64,000 nucleotides of DNA from Macrostomum hystrix. Its lineage: Eukaryota > Platyhelminthes > Macrostomidae. The notes under the pieces were generated by a model. That model was not told the DNA's origin. It worked only from the letters and a program-made list of their open reading frames with translations, and did no database searches. The first letter of the stretch is position 1. Each line of letters begins with the position of its first letter. Below, in pieces: positions 30,901 to 44,387 of this stretch. The stretch is taken from positions 3,560,501-3,624,500 of the forward strand of contig CATNEN010000041.1 in the NCBI GenBank assembly GCA_950097015.1, read 5' to 3'. A program made the position numbers and the translations under genes.

Positions 30901-33900
30901 CCTGGAACTTTAGAAAGAGAAACCAGCCGGCCTGCTAGTAAGAATTATGCTCTAAAGATGAGAGTGGATAGCATGCAAATTCAATTTGGAAAGACCGGCC
31001 CTTGAAGACAATCGGCTTTGACAGTCGCTGCAGTCAGCCCGGTTCTTGGACAGAAGTCCCAAGTCGCAATCTGATTCACGCGAGCTTCGGGAGACGAAGG
31101 GGCGGGTGGTAAAGGGTCGGCTGCCGATCCGGATTTACTCAAAGCGAATAGGAAATTGCAGAGGTGCAGGCCAAAATGATCCCAGGCTGCCGGAGATCCT
31201 CAGCATCACGCAGCCTTACCTCGCCTCTATTTGATGGCAAATGGCCGCTGACAATCATGATAGGAATCGTAAGACTGTCAAAGAGCTTTTCTGAGGCTAA
31301 CGGAATTAGTCCTAACTGCAAGAAGATTACGAGTATTTCGACTGATTAAAACTGTACATGCGAATTGACTCAAAGCTGAACCCAATTGAAACAGTCAGCG
31401 TTTCGACTGATTAAAACTGCAGGTGCGAATCGACTCAATGCTGAACACAACTGAAACAATCAGAGCGTTTCGACTGATTAAAACTGTAGATGCGAATCGA
31501 CTCAATGCTGAACACAACTGAAACAATTAAAGCGTTTCGACTGATTAAAACTGCAGATGCGAATCGACTCAATGCTGAACACAACTGAAACAATCAGAGC
31601 GTTTCGACTGATTAAAACTGTAGATGCGAATCGACTCAATGCTGAACACAACTGAAACAATTAAAGCGTTTCGACTGATTAAAACTGCAGATGCGAATCG
31701 ACTCAATGCTGAACACAACTGAAACAATTAAAGCGTTTCGACTGATTAAAACTGCAGGTGCGAATCGACTCAATGCTGAACACAACTGAAACAATCAGAG
31801 CGTTTCGACTGATTAAAACTGCAGATGCGAATCGACTCAATGCTGAACACAACTGAAACAATTAAAGCGTTTCGACTGATTAAAACTGTAGATGCGAATC
31901 GACTCAATGCTGAACACAACTGAAACAATTAAAGCGTTTCGACTGATTAAAACTGTAGATGCGAATCGACTCAATGCTGAACACAACTGAAACAATTAAA
32001 GCGTTTCGACTGATTAAAACTGTAGATGCGAATCGAATCAATGCTGAACACAACTGTAGCGATTTGAGCGTTTCGAATCTCAGCCAGTCTCCATTCCTTT
32101 CACGCAACACCAAAAATTGGTGTAAGGAAATGCCTCAGTCATTCTCTCAGCCAGTCTCCATCACTCTCACCCCACAGCAAACTGGTGAAGGGCAATGATA
32201 CGGACGAGTTTGGTAACTACAACGAGCTGGATGAGGCTGAGGAATCCTCTGGCGAGCCGCGGAAGCCGACAGGCAAAACCTACTACACTGGGCTATGCAG
32301 TTTTTGCAACAAGTGCCCTTGCAGTCGCTGCTCCAAGCGCTACATCACGTCGTTCCTGTGCTCAATGGGATTTTTGATTAGCTTTGGTATCCGCTGCAAT
32401 ATGGGCGTGGCTACCAGCTACTTCCGTGGCACCGCCAACAGTAGCCTCGGTGGCCCTGAGCTGCCAGCCGCAGCCAGGCAGGCTGTTGCCATGGCGCCAT
32501 ACGAGGTACACTATCTGAGGTACCGCAATTCAACTCACAGAGCGGTGAGTAAGACGAGCCTGTATGACGGGAAGATCAGATTATTTTTTTAGCTCGTCCC
32601 ACCGATTTCAGTGGCGTGATTTTTTCACATAGCTGTGAGGTGCTTTGATCCGAAATTTTAGTGTAATAAATAAACCCTATCGGCAGTTGGAAGCTCCCAA
32701 AAAGCTACTGTTTGCAATCTAGTTTCCAAATTTAAGTCATAAGTAATTTACGAGCTCGTACTTAAACAGATCTACTTGGGCGGCCGTTTTCTGAAAGTGC
32801 AGGTGATGTGTGACTTTTAAACATTTTGCTTTTATTTCAGTTCTAGACAATAACACTCAAGCTCTGCACTAAGTGCATAACCAACACTTCTCTCTACTGT
32901 CTACGAAATAAAACCACTTTCGTATAAGCTCGCTAGCCCAAGTTTAGACTAAAGTTACATTGAGATAGGAGTTGCATCAAATTTATCTTACGAAGGTTTA
33001 CATGACGAGGCCTTGTCTTTAACGCAAAATAAAGCATGATTACTCCTGCCTCAGAGTCCGGAGCTCCAATGGTCGCCACTCATGGTCGGAGCGGTCGAGA
33101 GCTCGTTCTTCTGGGGCTACCTTTTCACCCAGATTCCAGGAGGCATCATAGCGGCGAAGTTCCCAGCCACGAAGATGTTCGGCCTGGCCATATTTTGTTC
33201 GTCTTTTCTTAATCTCTTCCTGCCTACTGCCTGCCACGTCAGTTTCATTCTGGTCATCTTCATCCGCGTGCTGCAGGGACTCGTTGAGGTGAGGCTTTTG
33301 CACATGTAATAACTGATCAGTAATGTTCTACGCCTGTAGCTCGAAGTTAGGCTTAACAAACTGACCATAAAACAAGGACAAACAGGTGATATAAAGTTAT
33401 AAGTTATATATATACTCGTAAACATAGAGGTATGGCCCTAGCGCGCAAGCGCTCGCAGTAATGATAAGGAGGAGGCCGTAGCGGACTAGGACTCAGTCCG
33501 AGGGCCTTCACGCCAGCATCAAAAGTAAGCAGCAGTGCGGTGGGTCGCTTTTGCCAGCCGATCGTTTGGCCGATAAAGAATTACCAACGCTAGCGGGTTC
33601 TGATTGCCGCGCTCCTGGCTCCTCAGGCGATAGCCCAGCATCATCAGGTGTTGTCTGCCTAGGGGGACAAAAGAGCAGAGTCGCCTTGCAGGCAGGAACT
33701 GCGCCAAAGGCTACCCGATCTTAAGAGAGTATTCTGGAAACCTAAAGTATGAGGCATAAATCGCAACACGGTTGCCTTTTTATATAGCTTTTGTCAGGTT
33801 CTACTGCTTAATTCTAAATGCTAAGGGATATTAAAGTTATAGCTATTGTTGCCCTTGAGGTTTAATGCGCTAGTCTCAACATTCACCAATTTTAAAAAAT

Positions 33901-36900
33901 CAGGGAACCACTTACCCGGCCTGCCACGGAATCTGGCGCTACTGGGCGCCGCCGCTGGAGCGATCCCGTCTCGCCACAATTGCCTTTTGTGGCTCCTACG
34001 CAGGTGCCGTCCTAGGTCTCTTTCTGTCCGGCCTCCTATCCGACTGGATGGGCTGGTCCGCCCCGTTCTACTTCTACGGTAAGTTCAGGTGTCGTAGCAC
34101 GCCCGTAAGCGCCTGCACTAGTCACTTACTTAAGAAGTTTAGCTCAATAAACTGCAGTCACTCAATTATGTCCCCTTGATCAGACTGACAGCAGCAGGCT
34201 TTCTTAAAGAACAGCAACTGATCGTGCCGCCGATATCAATGAAACTTGCTCCAGTGTTATAAAAGGATGTTTCCAAATTCCAAAATGAGCTCAAGACTGA
34301 GTGCGAAACCACAAGAACCTTGGTAAACAGATTTTAGCGGCACTGGAGCAGCATTAAGTAACCCGCTTAGGAAGGCAACGTCATGCAAGAGTGCTAAGAA
34401 CTACTCACAAAAAATGCGTTGGATCTCAGAAAGCTGAAGGTGGCTATCAAAGGAAGCAGCCGTCCTAGCCCAACCTAATCCGCATCTTCTCTTTCAATTT
34501 CCGCAATTCCGCGCCTTTTATGACGATTTCGTGCGAAAGTAAGCGAAAGAAAAAGAGCTTTTTTATTAGCTGCAGGGCTAGCCCAGTCTCAATCCAAGTC
34601 CTTTGTTACTTGCTCAGTTGGGCGTGATTGTGCTAAGAATAGATTAAGCTTGCGGAGGCGAGGATTCGACCTTCACCGATCTGAATAGCAAGAAATCGAT
34701 ATTAACAAGTCTCTGTGGAAGATCAGTTGGGCGGAGCACTAATTATGACCCTGAGCATGATAAAGCAACACAGAACTTTGTGCTTGGGGTTAGTCGAAGG
34801 CGAGAAGCAAGTAACTTTAACAATGACCCGGCGCTGGCCGCTTAATTAGCCCGCAGGCACGCGAGTCATTATTCTCTACCAGTGCCCCAAAGGTGCTTCC
34901 TCGTCTGCAGCTCTTGTTTCGAGTTCACGAGATCCACTACGTGAATTGAAGTAGCTCTAGTAAAAAACCTGGTGGCCCTTAATCGCAGGTTTAAAACGTG
35001 ATTGATGCTGCAGTTACAGGGCACTATGAGTCGGCTAGAATTGGACAGGATAGTAGGGCTTGAAGAGACGAATTTAAAGCTTAGGGTGGAATTTTGAGAG
35101 CTCTTGCCTACAGAAGTGTGGAAGATTTTAATAAATGCCACAAGAAAACCGGATCTACAAGACCCTTTACATGAAAATGTCCGTAAAAATCAAAATGCTC
35201 ACTTGCAAAGTCAGTCCCTCTGAGTCAATGAGTCTGATCTGTACTTAACAATCTGCGAGGGTAGTTGCAGTGTATTCTAAGTTCCAGCCTATTCTACAGA
35301 GAAGCTTTTAAACTACGAGTACGAGCGCGTAATTTAGCACTAAACTAATTTGACAGCCATTTTCTGTCAGCCCAACTGCCTGGTCGGTTCCAATCACATG
35401 TTATGACAGCAGTCACAGTTCGCTGAAATAATATTTCTTTTAGGCGTACTTGGCATCGCCTGGTTTTCTGTCTGGTGGTTCAACGCATTCGAACGGCCTG
35501 GCTTGCACCCGACGATCAGCGAGGAAGAGCGCGTCTATATCGAGACATCAATCGGAGAGCTGTCAACAGTGTCGGATAAGGTACACAAAAACCTTTTTCT
35601 GAGTAATTAAAAGCTGTCTCGACTTCTCTTCTAGGCTTCATTAGGAATAGCAGTCTTAAGTAGCGTCTATGTTACGTGTGACCGATTGGGTTGGACTAGG
35701 TTTTAATAGCGGATCCACTCAATCGTGGTATTGGGTCCCTTATGAGCACGGGGCCTTGTAGTTGAAGGTGTCCTGCTGCCTCTTGAATTGAAACATATTC
35801 TGAAGTTATCAGGAAGTTTCTGCACCCTAAAGGCAACACATTAGATGCAGTAGCACATTTTTTCTAGAAAATTTCACTCGAAATGCAATAGCTTGTAGTC
35901 CAAAGAAAAAAGTTTATGTGAAATTTATAATTTAATTTCATTTAATTTCAGAACATGCGCATTCCCTGGCGCAAGTTCTTCACATCAATGCCGGTTTATG
36001 CCATCATTGTGGCCAACTTCGCTCGCAGTTGGTCGTTCTATCTGCTCATCACCGAGCAGACAAAGTACTTCAGGGATGTGCACAAGTACGACATGACTGA
36101 AGTAAGACGATAGGACTTTGAAGAGATTCCAATCTGGGACGTTGGTGTCGGGGCAGTGTGAATGGCTGTCTGAGCTGACTTATTCGAAATCGGAATACAA
36201 GACAAAGGAGCTTCATACTGTAGTTGGATAAACAGAACTCACTATTTTTTAATGGCAGCCAAAAAACAGATTTTAGTGTTATATTTTCTAGAGCGGAATA
36301 TTCTCAGCCCTGCCACACCTGGTCATGGCGATCATCGTTCCGCTTGGCGGTCAGTTGGCCGACAGACTGCGAAAAAAGCTACTGACAACAACCGTGGTGA
36401 GGAAGATCTTCAACTGCGGTGGTAAGTCAGTCTAGTAAGCCCAATAAACTGTGAAGCTGCAGAGACTGGGAATCTTGGAAATTGGCTGCCTTGAGGGTCT
36501 ACCATTTCCCCCCCCCCAGTTTTGCCTGGTATTCCCAGTCAAGGGTCATTGTCCAAGTTAGAATATTAGATAATCGTGACAATATTTTAGTTTCCACAAT
36601 TCTTTCAGTTTGCTGGTTAAAAATATCAGAAAATCTCTTTGGTCTGACGTTTTGAAAGCCAACAAAATACACTAGTATTTCTAATAATGCACCAATAATC
36701 ACGAGCTAAGAATTTATCGAGTAGTAACTCCCTAACCAGACAAAAGCAGAAGCAGCTGAGAGCTAAACCAATGAAGCGCGGCTATCGGGCCAGGAAGTTG
36801 TGGAGATGCAGTGAAAGGACTCTGTCTGAATAATGAGCACGCAATGCTGCATCAACAGCACCCGAGTCCCGCTCGGACAACGGCTGGCTCGAATAACTAA

Positions 36901-39284
36901 TCCCTGCCACTGCGAGTCGGTGGGGATAAATCTCCTCTCGTTTCAGGCACGCCCTGCAGTCACAAAAGCCCGCGGAAATCTCCAGGACACAAAAGGGTTG
37001 TGTAGGAGGGACAGCGGATAGCGACTTACAAAGGCGTGTTTGTGTTCCATGCTTAATTAAGCTGGGCCCACTAGATGCAAGGGAAGCCTGGGAGCGGTCT
37101 GGCTTGCTGCATCTGCTGCTCAGCCGACTGGAAGCTGAAAAAAATTTAATGTTTGGCGCTAATGTTAGTGGCCCAATACTTTAAAGAAGTTTTCCGTGCT
37201 TTGCTACTCGTATTTAAAGATAAAAGCCTGAACATAGTTCTCGGAGCAAATTCGCAATAAGTAGCCATCGGAATGAAGAAGCTGAGGCCCTTGGACACAA
37301 ACACGAAACTAGACAACAGTCTGGATTCAGCCACGCTGGCTGAATTTTCAATTCGATTCAGCTTAAAGGGCTAATGATACGATCCGCGAGAAATGTATTA
37401 TTGGCACTCGACTTTAAACTCTGAGATCTTTCAATATAACAGGAATGCCTTTTTAGCTATATATATCGTCCCAGGATCCAGATACTGACCCAAATTCTGC
37501 TAAGGAAAGCCAATCTGATCATGTTCTCGTGCCAGGTTCCATGTGCACGACTCACGTTCGAGCTATAAGCCCTAATAGTGCATTCAGTATCGTTTTTTGA
37601 CTGTCGCGGTAAAGTTTAAAGGCTGGCAAAATGCAGACATGCCTTGTAAGAAAAACAGAAGTTTTAGGATCCTTAATGAATTATCACAAAATTTTAAGTA
37701 CGACCTTAGAGAGCTCTTTGGGAGGGTGAAAAAATGACATTACATTTGAATTACAAAGTGACAGAAGACAGAAATACATAAAATGGATTTAGATGCAGTC
37801 TAAGGCGCTGCAAACACGTGGAATTTTTTATTCCCTCAGGCTTCGGGTTAGAAGCGATCTTCTTGCTCGGTGTGGGCTTTTCCAAGGAGCCAACCCCTGC
37901 CATTATATGCCTCACCATCGCGGTCGGATTCAGCGGCTTCGCCATTTCGGGTACGCAGTTAGCATCTCTTGTATTACTGGGAATCCAGTTCTCACGGGCT
38001 TATTACTTTGAAAGAAGTGCCCTTCTTTTTTATCTAGGCTACAATGTGAACCACCTGGATATCGCGCCTCGTTACGCCAGCATCTTAATGGGGCTATCAA
38101 ATGGCATTGGTACCTTCTCTGGCATGCTGGTGCCAGTTGTAACAGTCAGCCTTGTCCGTGACAGGGTGAGTATGCCTGGCTCTGCCTTAGTGCTACGCCC
38201 CTTGATTGACTCATTCGATTTTGCCACTATATTGCAGCCTGAAGTTCATCCAGTATTGTACGAGCGTGGGCCGCTAACCACGCACAGATATATTGTAGGA
38301 ACTGAGTAAGAATTGAGTTTGTAGTCGATAGTGCCAAAAATACTTAGAGTTATTTCAATGCTTTTTTCATTATATTTAATTGCTCAGCTGAGCTAGGGTG
38401 GTGGCTAAAGCCGCATGACACAAACTCTGCATGTACATCAGTTTTTGTGTGCAAAAGGGACAAAGTGACAAAAGGGGTAGAGAGGTGGCAGAAAGGCACA
38501 AAACCCCGCCAACCCCACGCACTCGCGCGGACTGTCTGCAGATATACTTGTACTAGAATGCATGCCTATAGTAAAATAACACCTTATTTGATAGATTTAT
38601 CGATCTCAACGGTTTCAAGAGACGACTAAAATGGAAGCTTTATCAGGACTAGGATTTTGTGAGGCCTGAATTTTTTAGTGCGCTCGCGCAAACTCGTAAA
38701 ACCAATTTTTAACTTATTGCTTCATAACCCCTATTAGGTGGCAGACACTGAAAGTAAAGTCTTCAATAGCTTCATTGGCGGACTAAGTATTGAGTTGCTT
38801 GCCCCTAGGCTCAATGGGCTTGAAAAATGTTATATTATAAATTATCAAAAACACTGCGATAGTAACTGCGTAATAGAATCTCGAACCGCGGTAACACCAG
38901 GAAACTGCCGAGACCCACAGTTTTCAAAATTGCATTAGAATCATTACAACATTCCAGTCACAGCAATCGTGGTCGAAAGTGTTCTTAATTGCATCCATGA
39001 TCCATTTTGTTGGCGTCATATTCTACGGAATGTTCGCCAGCGGGGAGAAGCAGGCCTGGGCCGACGAAGCTTCGGAGGCGGTTATGGACCGCCCGAACTG
39101 GAGACCCCCACCACCGCCGGTGCCACCTCCTCCGCAGGTTTCAAAAGTCAGTAATGGCGAATCGGTTCAAGGCCCTGCTGACAAAGACAAAGGCCTTGAT
39201 CAGAATGAGATACAACCTGGATTTGACACTGTGCCCACTTATGTGCAGCAGCCGCAGCAGCATGGACAGTACTATCAGTACTGA
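27952..39284 (+). CDS. Vesicular glutamate transporter-like SLC17 protein
   Basis: Exons 27952-28028, 32178-32544, 33055-33288, 33904-34078, 35444-35580, 35952-36101, 36292-36421, 37840-37950, 38038-38165 and 38964-39284 join in phase to 609 residues, close to VGLUT length (about 560-590). It is an MFS protein with about 12 membrane segments that loads glutamate into synaptic vesicles using the proton/voltage gradient. Signatures: GIRCNMGVA (Arg98), [89 protein letters not shown]. The arginines and glutamate of the transport path are present. The loop after the first membrane segment has NSS and NST glycosylation sequons. The N-terminal exon ([15 protein letters not shown]) was chosen on phase (ends in two bases of a codon) and position; the C-terminus is proline/glutamine-rich. 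Odd: the histidine expected in the VGLUT motif HGSFFWGY is glutamate here (about residue 163). Intron 1 is 4.1 kb and holds a repeat array. Assignment to VGLUT rather than another SLC17 is likely. Confidence 0.9.
31337..32062 (+). repeat. 67-bp tandem repeat, about 11 copies, in VGLUT-like intron 1
   Basis: The unit starts GCGTTTCGACTGATTAAAAC and continues through GATGCGAATCGACTCAATGC to AACAATTAAA. Successive GCGTTT starts are 67 bp apart (31465, 31532 and so on). The first copy is diverged, middle copies alternate between a few variants (GTAGATG/GCAGATG/GCAGGTG and AATTAAA/AATCAGA), and the last breaks off about 115 bp before the exon 2 acceptor. Alternation suggests duplication of multi-unit blocks. 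Confidence 0.95.
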
Positions 39285-42027
39285 GCCTGAAGACATGGGA
39301 CTAGCTTTGCCACCAATTATGCAGTTGGAAAACAGCATATGCTATCATTATTGCTTAGAAAATCGACAGTTTTTTCGAGCGTAAGTTAATTGGTCATTTG
39401 TACCTAGCACTTATTGTGCCGGCTGTACATAAATGTATCAGTATCACTCTGATTTTCATCTCTGCAAAAGGCATAGTAGGGGCAGAACCTCACCCGTTCA
39501 GGCATGCAAAGCATGAAGATCGCCACGAGCCACCCCTGAGTGTGTGTATTCCACTCGTAAATTTAAAAAATAATGTGAAACATTAAAAAATTTAAGAAAG
39601 CAAATTTTCTGCAAGTTTTTTCGAGTGTTTCTATAATGTGAAATCTGAAAGGAACACCACAGCGGTAGTCACAGCGAGGATGGATGGCTGAAATTCGAGG
39701 GGCAAATTAGCTGATTACCTGACTATGCCAGTGAGAGGGATATATTTTTTGAGCCGTCAGTTGTACGGTAATCAAACGCTGAAAACTCAATCATTTATTT
39801 TTCCTCGTTAAGTACCACCAAAAAATGCTACTTAAAGTAGAGTAAAACGGATAGTAAAGTGTGCAAAATCCTTTGCATACCATACCCATCAAGGCTAAGG
39901 TTAGGAATAAAACCTAATCTAGCTAGGAATACCTAGGAACCTAGGAATATCGGACTAAAAGCAAATAACTGTGTTTCGATAGCTTTTTGCTATGAAAAAT
40001 TAAGCCCTTGATAGATTATGATTGAGCGAAGCTAAAATATTCGGTATTCGATTCAGGAAATTATGTGCATAATTTTTCATGCACAAATCAGTTTTGGTTC
40101 ATATTGCGAGGATTAGTTCAGTTTACATGTGAAGATGCGAAAATATAGAGAAATATAATATATCAAAAAGTTGTCAGTGTTATCTTCGATCACGCATCAA
40201 AACTGTCTCATTGAGCCCAGTTAACAAATATCCCATATTGTGCATAATTTTATAGCAATTTATTATTCGATGTTTTTGAGAGTAGCTTATATAGTCTTCG
40301 CAAAAATTTTATAAAGCGCTTTATCAGACATAAAATTATATTAAAACATATTACATTCTGAATCTAAATCTATAGAAGTTCACATGTCTTCAGTGCATTG
40401 CACTGGTAGCGTAGTCTCACTAGATGTGCACCTTACATGCTTTAGAAACAAGCAACTGTTATAATTTCACTTTTCTCATCGTGAGATCGTGAGTGAATAG
40501 CGACATTTTTTTTATCTTCTTGGTATTTTGCACTTTTTCTAGTATTCTCTTTTTAATGTATGACGGTTATGAAAGTTAGATTTTGCATACGAGTATCATC
40601 ATAGTCAGCATATTTTCGCTGCCATCCAGTCTTAGCAATTTTAGACAGAATATATTTTATCCCACCAAATTCAGCGATTTTTAGATACAACGAATATCTT
40701 CTTAGATTTACGCATACTCTTTAATCTGATAATATACAAAGACACGTGACTTGTCGAGAAGTTTTTGATTGATGTGAGGAAATACGCTCGTAGCTAGTTC
40801 AAAATTAACTACTTGAGCGATCGAGTCAATAAACTCGCACAAGTAGCTGCAAACAGCCTAAAGAAAGGGAAAGATGATTGACGTCACTTGCTGTTCATTT
40901 AAAGCTGTCAGGAAAATAGATGCTGTGCTGCCTGACAGTATTAAGCAAAACAGTTGTTATATATATTTGTCTTATAAGCTGCACGGTGTGACCGGCAGAA
41001 TAATTTATGGGCAAAAATTACTAAGCATAACAAAAAACAAAAAATAAATTAATAAACTCGAGAAAAAAGTAAATAGATGCGATGAAAATGACGAGCAACT
41101 AGGCAATAAAAAGAACAAAAAAGTAGCTTAAAAGCAACATATGAGTAGTAAGTTAAGAAACTAGCTCAACCTGCAAAAATGCGCAACGACGATTTTCAAA
41201 CAGAATCACTGTCACTCACACTCACTCATACTCGCTCAGTCACACTCACTCACCATTCGACCACTTAATCACGACTACTCATACAGCAATTAAATGCGAC
41301 TAGGCACATGATGTGAATTTGAAGATTTGAAATAAACCAAACAAGAACAAAACAGATAAAACATAAAGCAATGGGCGCTTTATGAGAAAGCTTACTTAAT
41401 AATTACGTACCGTATAATAAAGCGCATATCTTATGATAAAGTAAAAATTAAAGAGATACTCGAAATTCGCACTGTGTTCATAGGTGTGGCTGTAATACAG
41501 CGGTTTTGCTGGTAGGTGCATTGAAAAATCCAGAAAACAGAAGCTATCTAGACACTTAATTAAAAAAATCTTAAAGTGACGTGTAATAGTGCAATATGAA
41601 AAAGCATTACATCAGTAAAGGCGCAAATTACAAGTACAAAACAGACGCATTACTGTAAGCAGCCGCCTAAAGCACACTTTAGTTCGGCGCATTGAGGAAC
41701 GCCTTAAATAATCTGTTTGCCTGAGGGCACGATTCGAACGATAAAAAACATGCAATCGATTCGTTATTTTGGTGCAACTCACGCGAAGCCATAACCTGTG
41801 ACATGAAGTATAGCTTAGAGTAGGTATAGTTGAAAGAAATAGGCGTATTCTGTTAGCATGTCTTAAAAAGGCTAGAGCTTGTGACAAAATTCCGAGAAAA
41901 ATTATACAAAGTAAAAAAACTTTTACAGAACTATGGGTTGAGACAGTTGGCCAGTCCAACAGCACTGTTGGCTGATATCGATGAGCCCACATTGTCATCT
42001 AATAGGGACAACAACCATACCCAAGCG
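39285..42027. other. AT-rich intergenic DNA between VGLUT-like and K2P genes
   Basis: Convergent 3' ends of two genes meet here. No coding frame is supported; the 129-codon minus frame at 41612-41998 shows no family features. A run of CACTCACACTCACTCATACT type simple repeats lies at 41211-41262. Confidence 0.5.
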
Positions 42028-42990
42028 TTAAACCAGCTCTCGAGCCCCAGAAGTGTTAATGTGGTCGGAAGTCTGGAAAAGCGGAGAGGACGTCAGCTCG
42101 TCTCCAATGGTCTCAGCATCGTCATTGCAGTCGTCCTCCTGCAGCTCCAGGAACATATTGCGCTCGGCAAGCGGAGCAGCAGCCCTGGCGAGCAGGCGAA
42201 GGGTGAAGGCAGCAAAGGCAAGGCCAGCAAAGAGGTAGATACACAGCACCAGCTTGCAGAGATCGCGGTTAGGCCTGTCAGCTCGGTCCGGAATGGTGAG
42301 GTCGCCAAGCCCAATGGTGGTAAGAGTGATAACACTAAAGTACAGACCGTCCATAAAGGTCCAGCGAGGCTGCTCCAGGGCGGAGAAAAAGGTTGCGGGA
42401 ACTACCAGGAATGCTAGCAGTAGGCAGGTAACGGCGGCAGCAGCAAGTACTGGTTCAGCAAGTCGGCGTCGCCCTGCAGGAAGGTAACGTCGAAGAGTAG
42501 CGTGGGCGGTGCGTGAGGGCACCCGAAGGGGCGTGGCGATGGCGGCAATGGCGAGGAAGGTAAGGGGTATGCCGATTCCGGCCAATGTCAGGCAAGCGGC
42601 CCGACCAAGCTGGGTTTTAGGGGAGGCTCGGCCGTAGCCGACTGTGGTGAAAAGGGTGACCACGAAGTGTAGGGAGCCAGCAAAGGTCCAATCGGAGCCT
42701 GGCCGACTGGAATTTATTGTGCTGCCTGTCAGTACAGCAACGCCTTTGGCACCGGCAGAGGCGAAGCTAAGCAGAATGGCATCGAAGTCAGCCTGGGAGA
42801 TGCCACAGCTGCAGCCATTCAGGAAGCTTGAACGCAAGTGTAGAAGTGAGTCGACCTGCTCAGCTTCTGCTGGCTGTTCGATGTAGGAGAACAGTAGGGC
42901 ACAGATGGGCAGGAACAGCAGGAAATAGAATAGAAGGTAGCCCACAATGCGGCAACTACAGCTGCCTGGGCTGGTTGTCACTTCAGTCAT
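42028..42990 (-). CDS. Two-pore-domain potassium channel (K2P)
   Basis: A single exon encodes 320 residues. The K2P layout is complete: M1 at about 15-37, extracellular cap region with an NSS glycosylation site at 93, first pore helix and filter TTVGYG at 115-120, M2 at about 128-154, M3 at about 181-206, second pore with TTIGLGD at 224-230, M4 at about 244-268, and a short cytoplasmic tail rich in acidic and serine residues. Such dimeric channels carry background K+ current across the plasma membrane. The TTIGLGD second filter is common in the TWIK/TASK/TREK superfamily; the subfamily cannot be set by eye. The start ATG at 42990-42988 is preceded by the acceptor GATTTCAG about 11 bases upstream, so a 5' UTR intron or trans-splice site is likely. 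Total length is shorter than most K2Ps. No coding intron is present, unlike its neighbours. Confidence 0.9.
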   Translation of the reverse strand: MTEVTTSPGSCSCRIVGYLLFYFLLFLPICALLFSYIEQPAEAEQVDSLLHLRSSFLNGCSCGISQADFDAILLSFASAGAKGVAVLTGSTINSSRPGSDWTFAGSLHFVVTLFTTVGYGRASPKTQLGRAACLTLAGIGIPLTFLAIAAIATPLRVPSRTAHATLRRYLPAGRRRLAEPVLAAAAVTCLLLAFLVVPATFFSALEQPRWTFMDGLYFSVITLTTIGLGDLTIPDRADRPNRDLCKLVLCIYLFAGLAFAAFTLRLLARAAAPLAERNMFLELQEDDCNDDAETIGDELTSSPLFQTSDHINTSGARELV

Positions 42991-43368
42991 GCTGAGGCCA
43001 GCTGAAATCAAGGCATTTACATATCACATAATTTTCTGATTCAAGGCCAGCTAGGATAGTTAAGTGTCCTTGGAATTCTGTTGCCCAAGCTTTTTACTGA
43101 CATGGTGTACATAATGTTTGGGTGTGTGCATGAGTGTGTGTTTGTGTATGTGACAATGTGTGTTACGTGGCCCACCTAATATTATAATATTACAGAGTTA
43201 ATCTTTCTAGGGATATGCATATTGCACACTTAAAGATAGCAAACAAGACAGAAGCTCTTAGATTTAGAAGGTAACTAACAATGGACATGATCCCACAATC
43301 AAAGAATTTTTTGAGTATAGCTATTATTGGTTATAGCACTTATACAACTATACAACTGATTAGTACTA

Positions 43369-44387
43369 GAGTTCCACTGTAGCTACAGATATGGGCATGG
43401 GAAGTTACATGATACGGAGCTTTTTGGACAAAAGTTACGGATACAGATATGGTTATGGGAACTTCTGTTTCCCATATCTAGTTTCTATACCTTGAGTTGT
43501 CAAATATAGTTCCACTGAAGTGAGTAAAACAAACTGAATAGAGACAATATAGAGACAACAAGAAAATATTGAAATAGATAAAGAAACACGAAAATTCTAT
43601 AGAAACTCAAGCCCCTAAAGACTTCAAGGCTATATGCATGTTTAAGGGGATATGTGGGTGGCTATGACGAGATATAGAGAGCCTAATGAGGGCTAATGAC
43701 AAAGAGGATATGTGAAGACACTTCAGACTGCCTACAATGGGAACTCTTAATTCCTTGGTGTTTGGGACTCAAGCCCTTCAGAAATTTCTATGCCATGTGC
43801 AAATTGTGGGGAGGGATTTTCCACAGTCTGACTGTTGGTGGTGTAAAGATAGACAGGATGTCTAAGGATTAATAACGAAGGCACTTCTTTGGACTGCCAA
43901 TGATGGAAACTCTTAAGTCCCTGCTGTGGCATTGGAGACTCAAACTATCAAGAATTCAATACTACATGAATGTTGTGGGGTGGTGGGGAGGGGGTTTCAC
44001 CCCAAACCTGTTGAGTCCCATGCTTGGGTTCCCCAAGCCTTGAGTTCTCATTGGCTAGAGTCTCCCTGGCTTTGCATTTCCAGTACCCCATTGGTCCTTT
44101 GGCTTCCACTTTATATATATATTGAAAGACAAAGGGACAGACTTCTGTAGGCCTACTAAATTTAAAACTTAAAAATTTTATAATAAATGTTAGTGAAACA
44201 AAAACTGAGTTTTTTTTATTCTCTGAGTTACACATATCCATATAAGAGTACTAAATGCATGATACAAAGGTTATGGGAAGTAACGGGATTTTTTTGTTAG
44301 AGAGGAGGATATAGATAGGCCTAAGCTAAAGGAAAGTTGTGGAGATATGGATATAGATAAAGAAAATTTTTGGTTATGGTGGAACTC
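43369..44387. mobile_element. Possible TIR element of about 1 kb with TA flanks
   Basis: The left end reads GAGTTCCACTGTAGCTA and the right end, inverted, GAGTTCCACCATAACCA, with TA immediately outside both (43367-43368 and 44388-44389). The interior has repeated purine-rich phrases such as GATATGG and GGGAAGT and a diverged pair of about 165-bp segments (43714 and 43877), with no coding. The imperfect ends make this a moderate call; a pogo/Tc1-like MITE is the best guess. Confidence 0.45.

Noticed and set aside
41700-41770. tRNA-like B box (inverted GTTCGAATC)
   Set aside because: Single short match; no anticodon arm, D arm or acceptor stem around it.
41612-41998. 129-codon minus-strand frame downstream of K2P
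   Set aside because: Lies in the presumed 3' UTR of the channel gene and has no recognisable feature.
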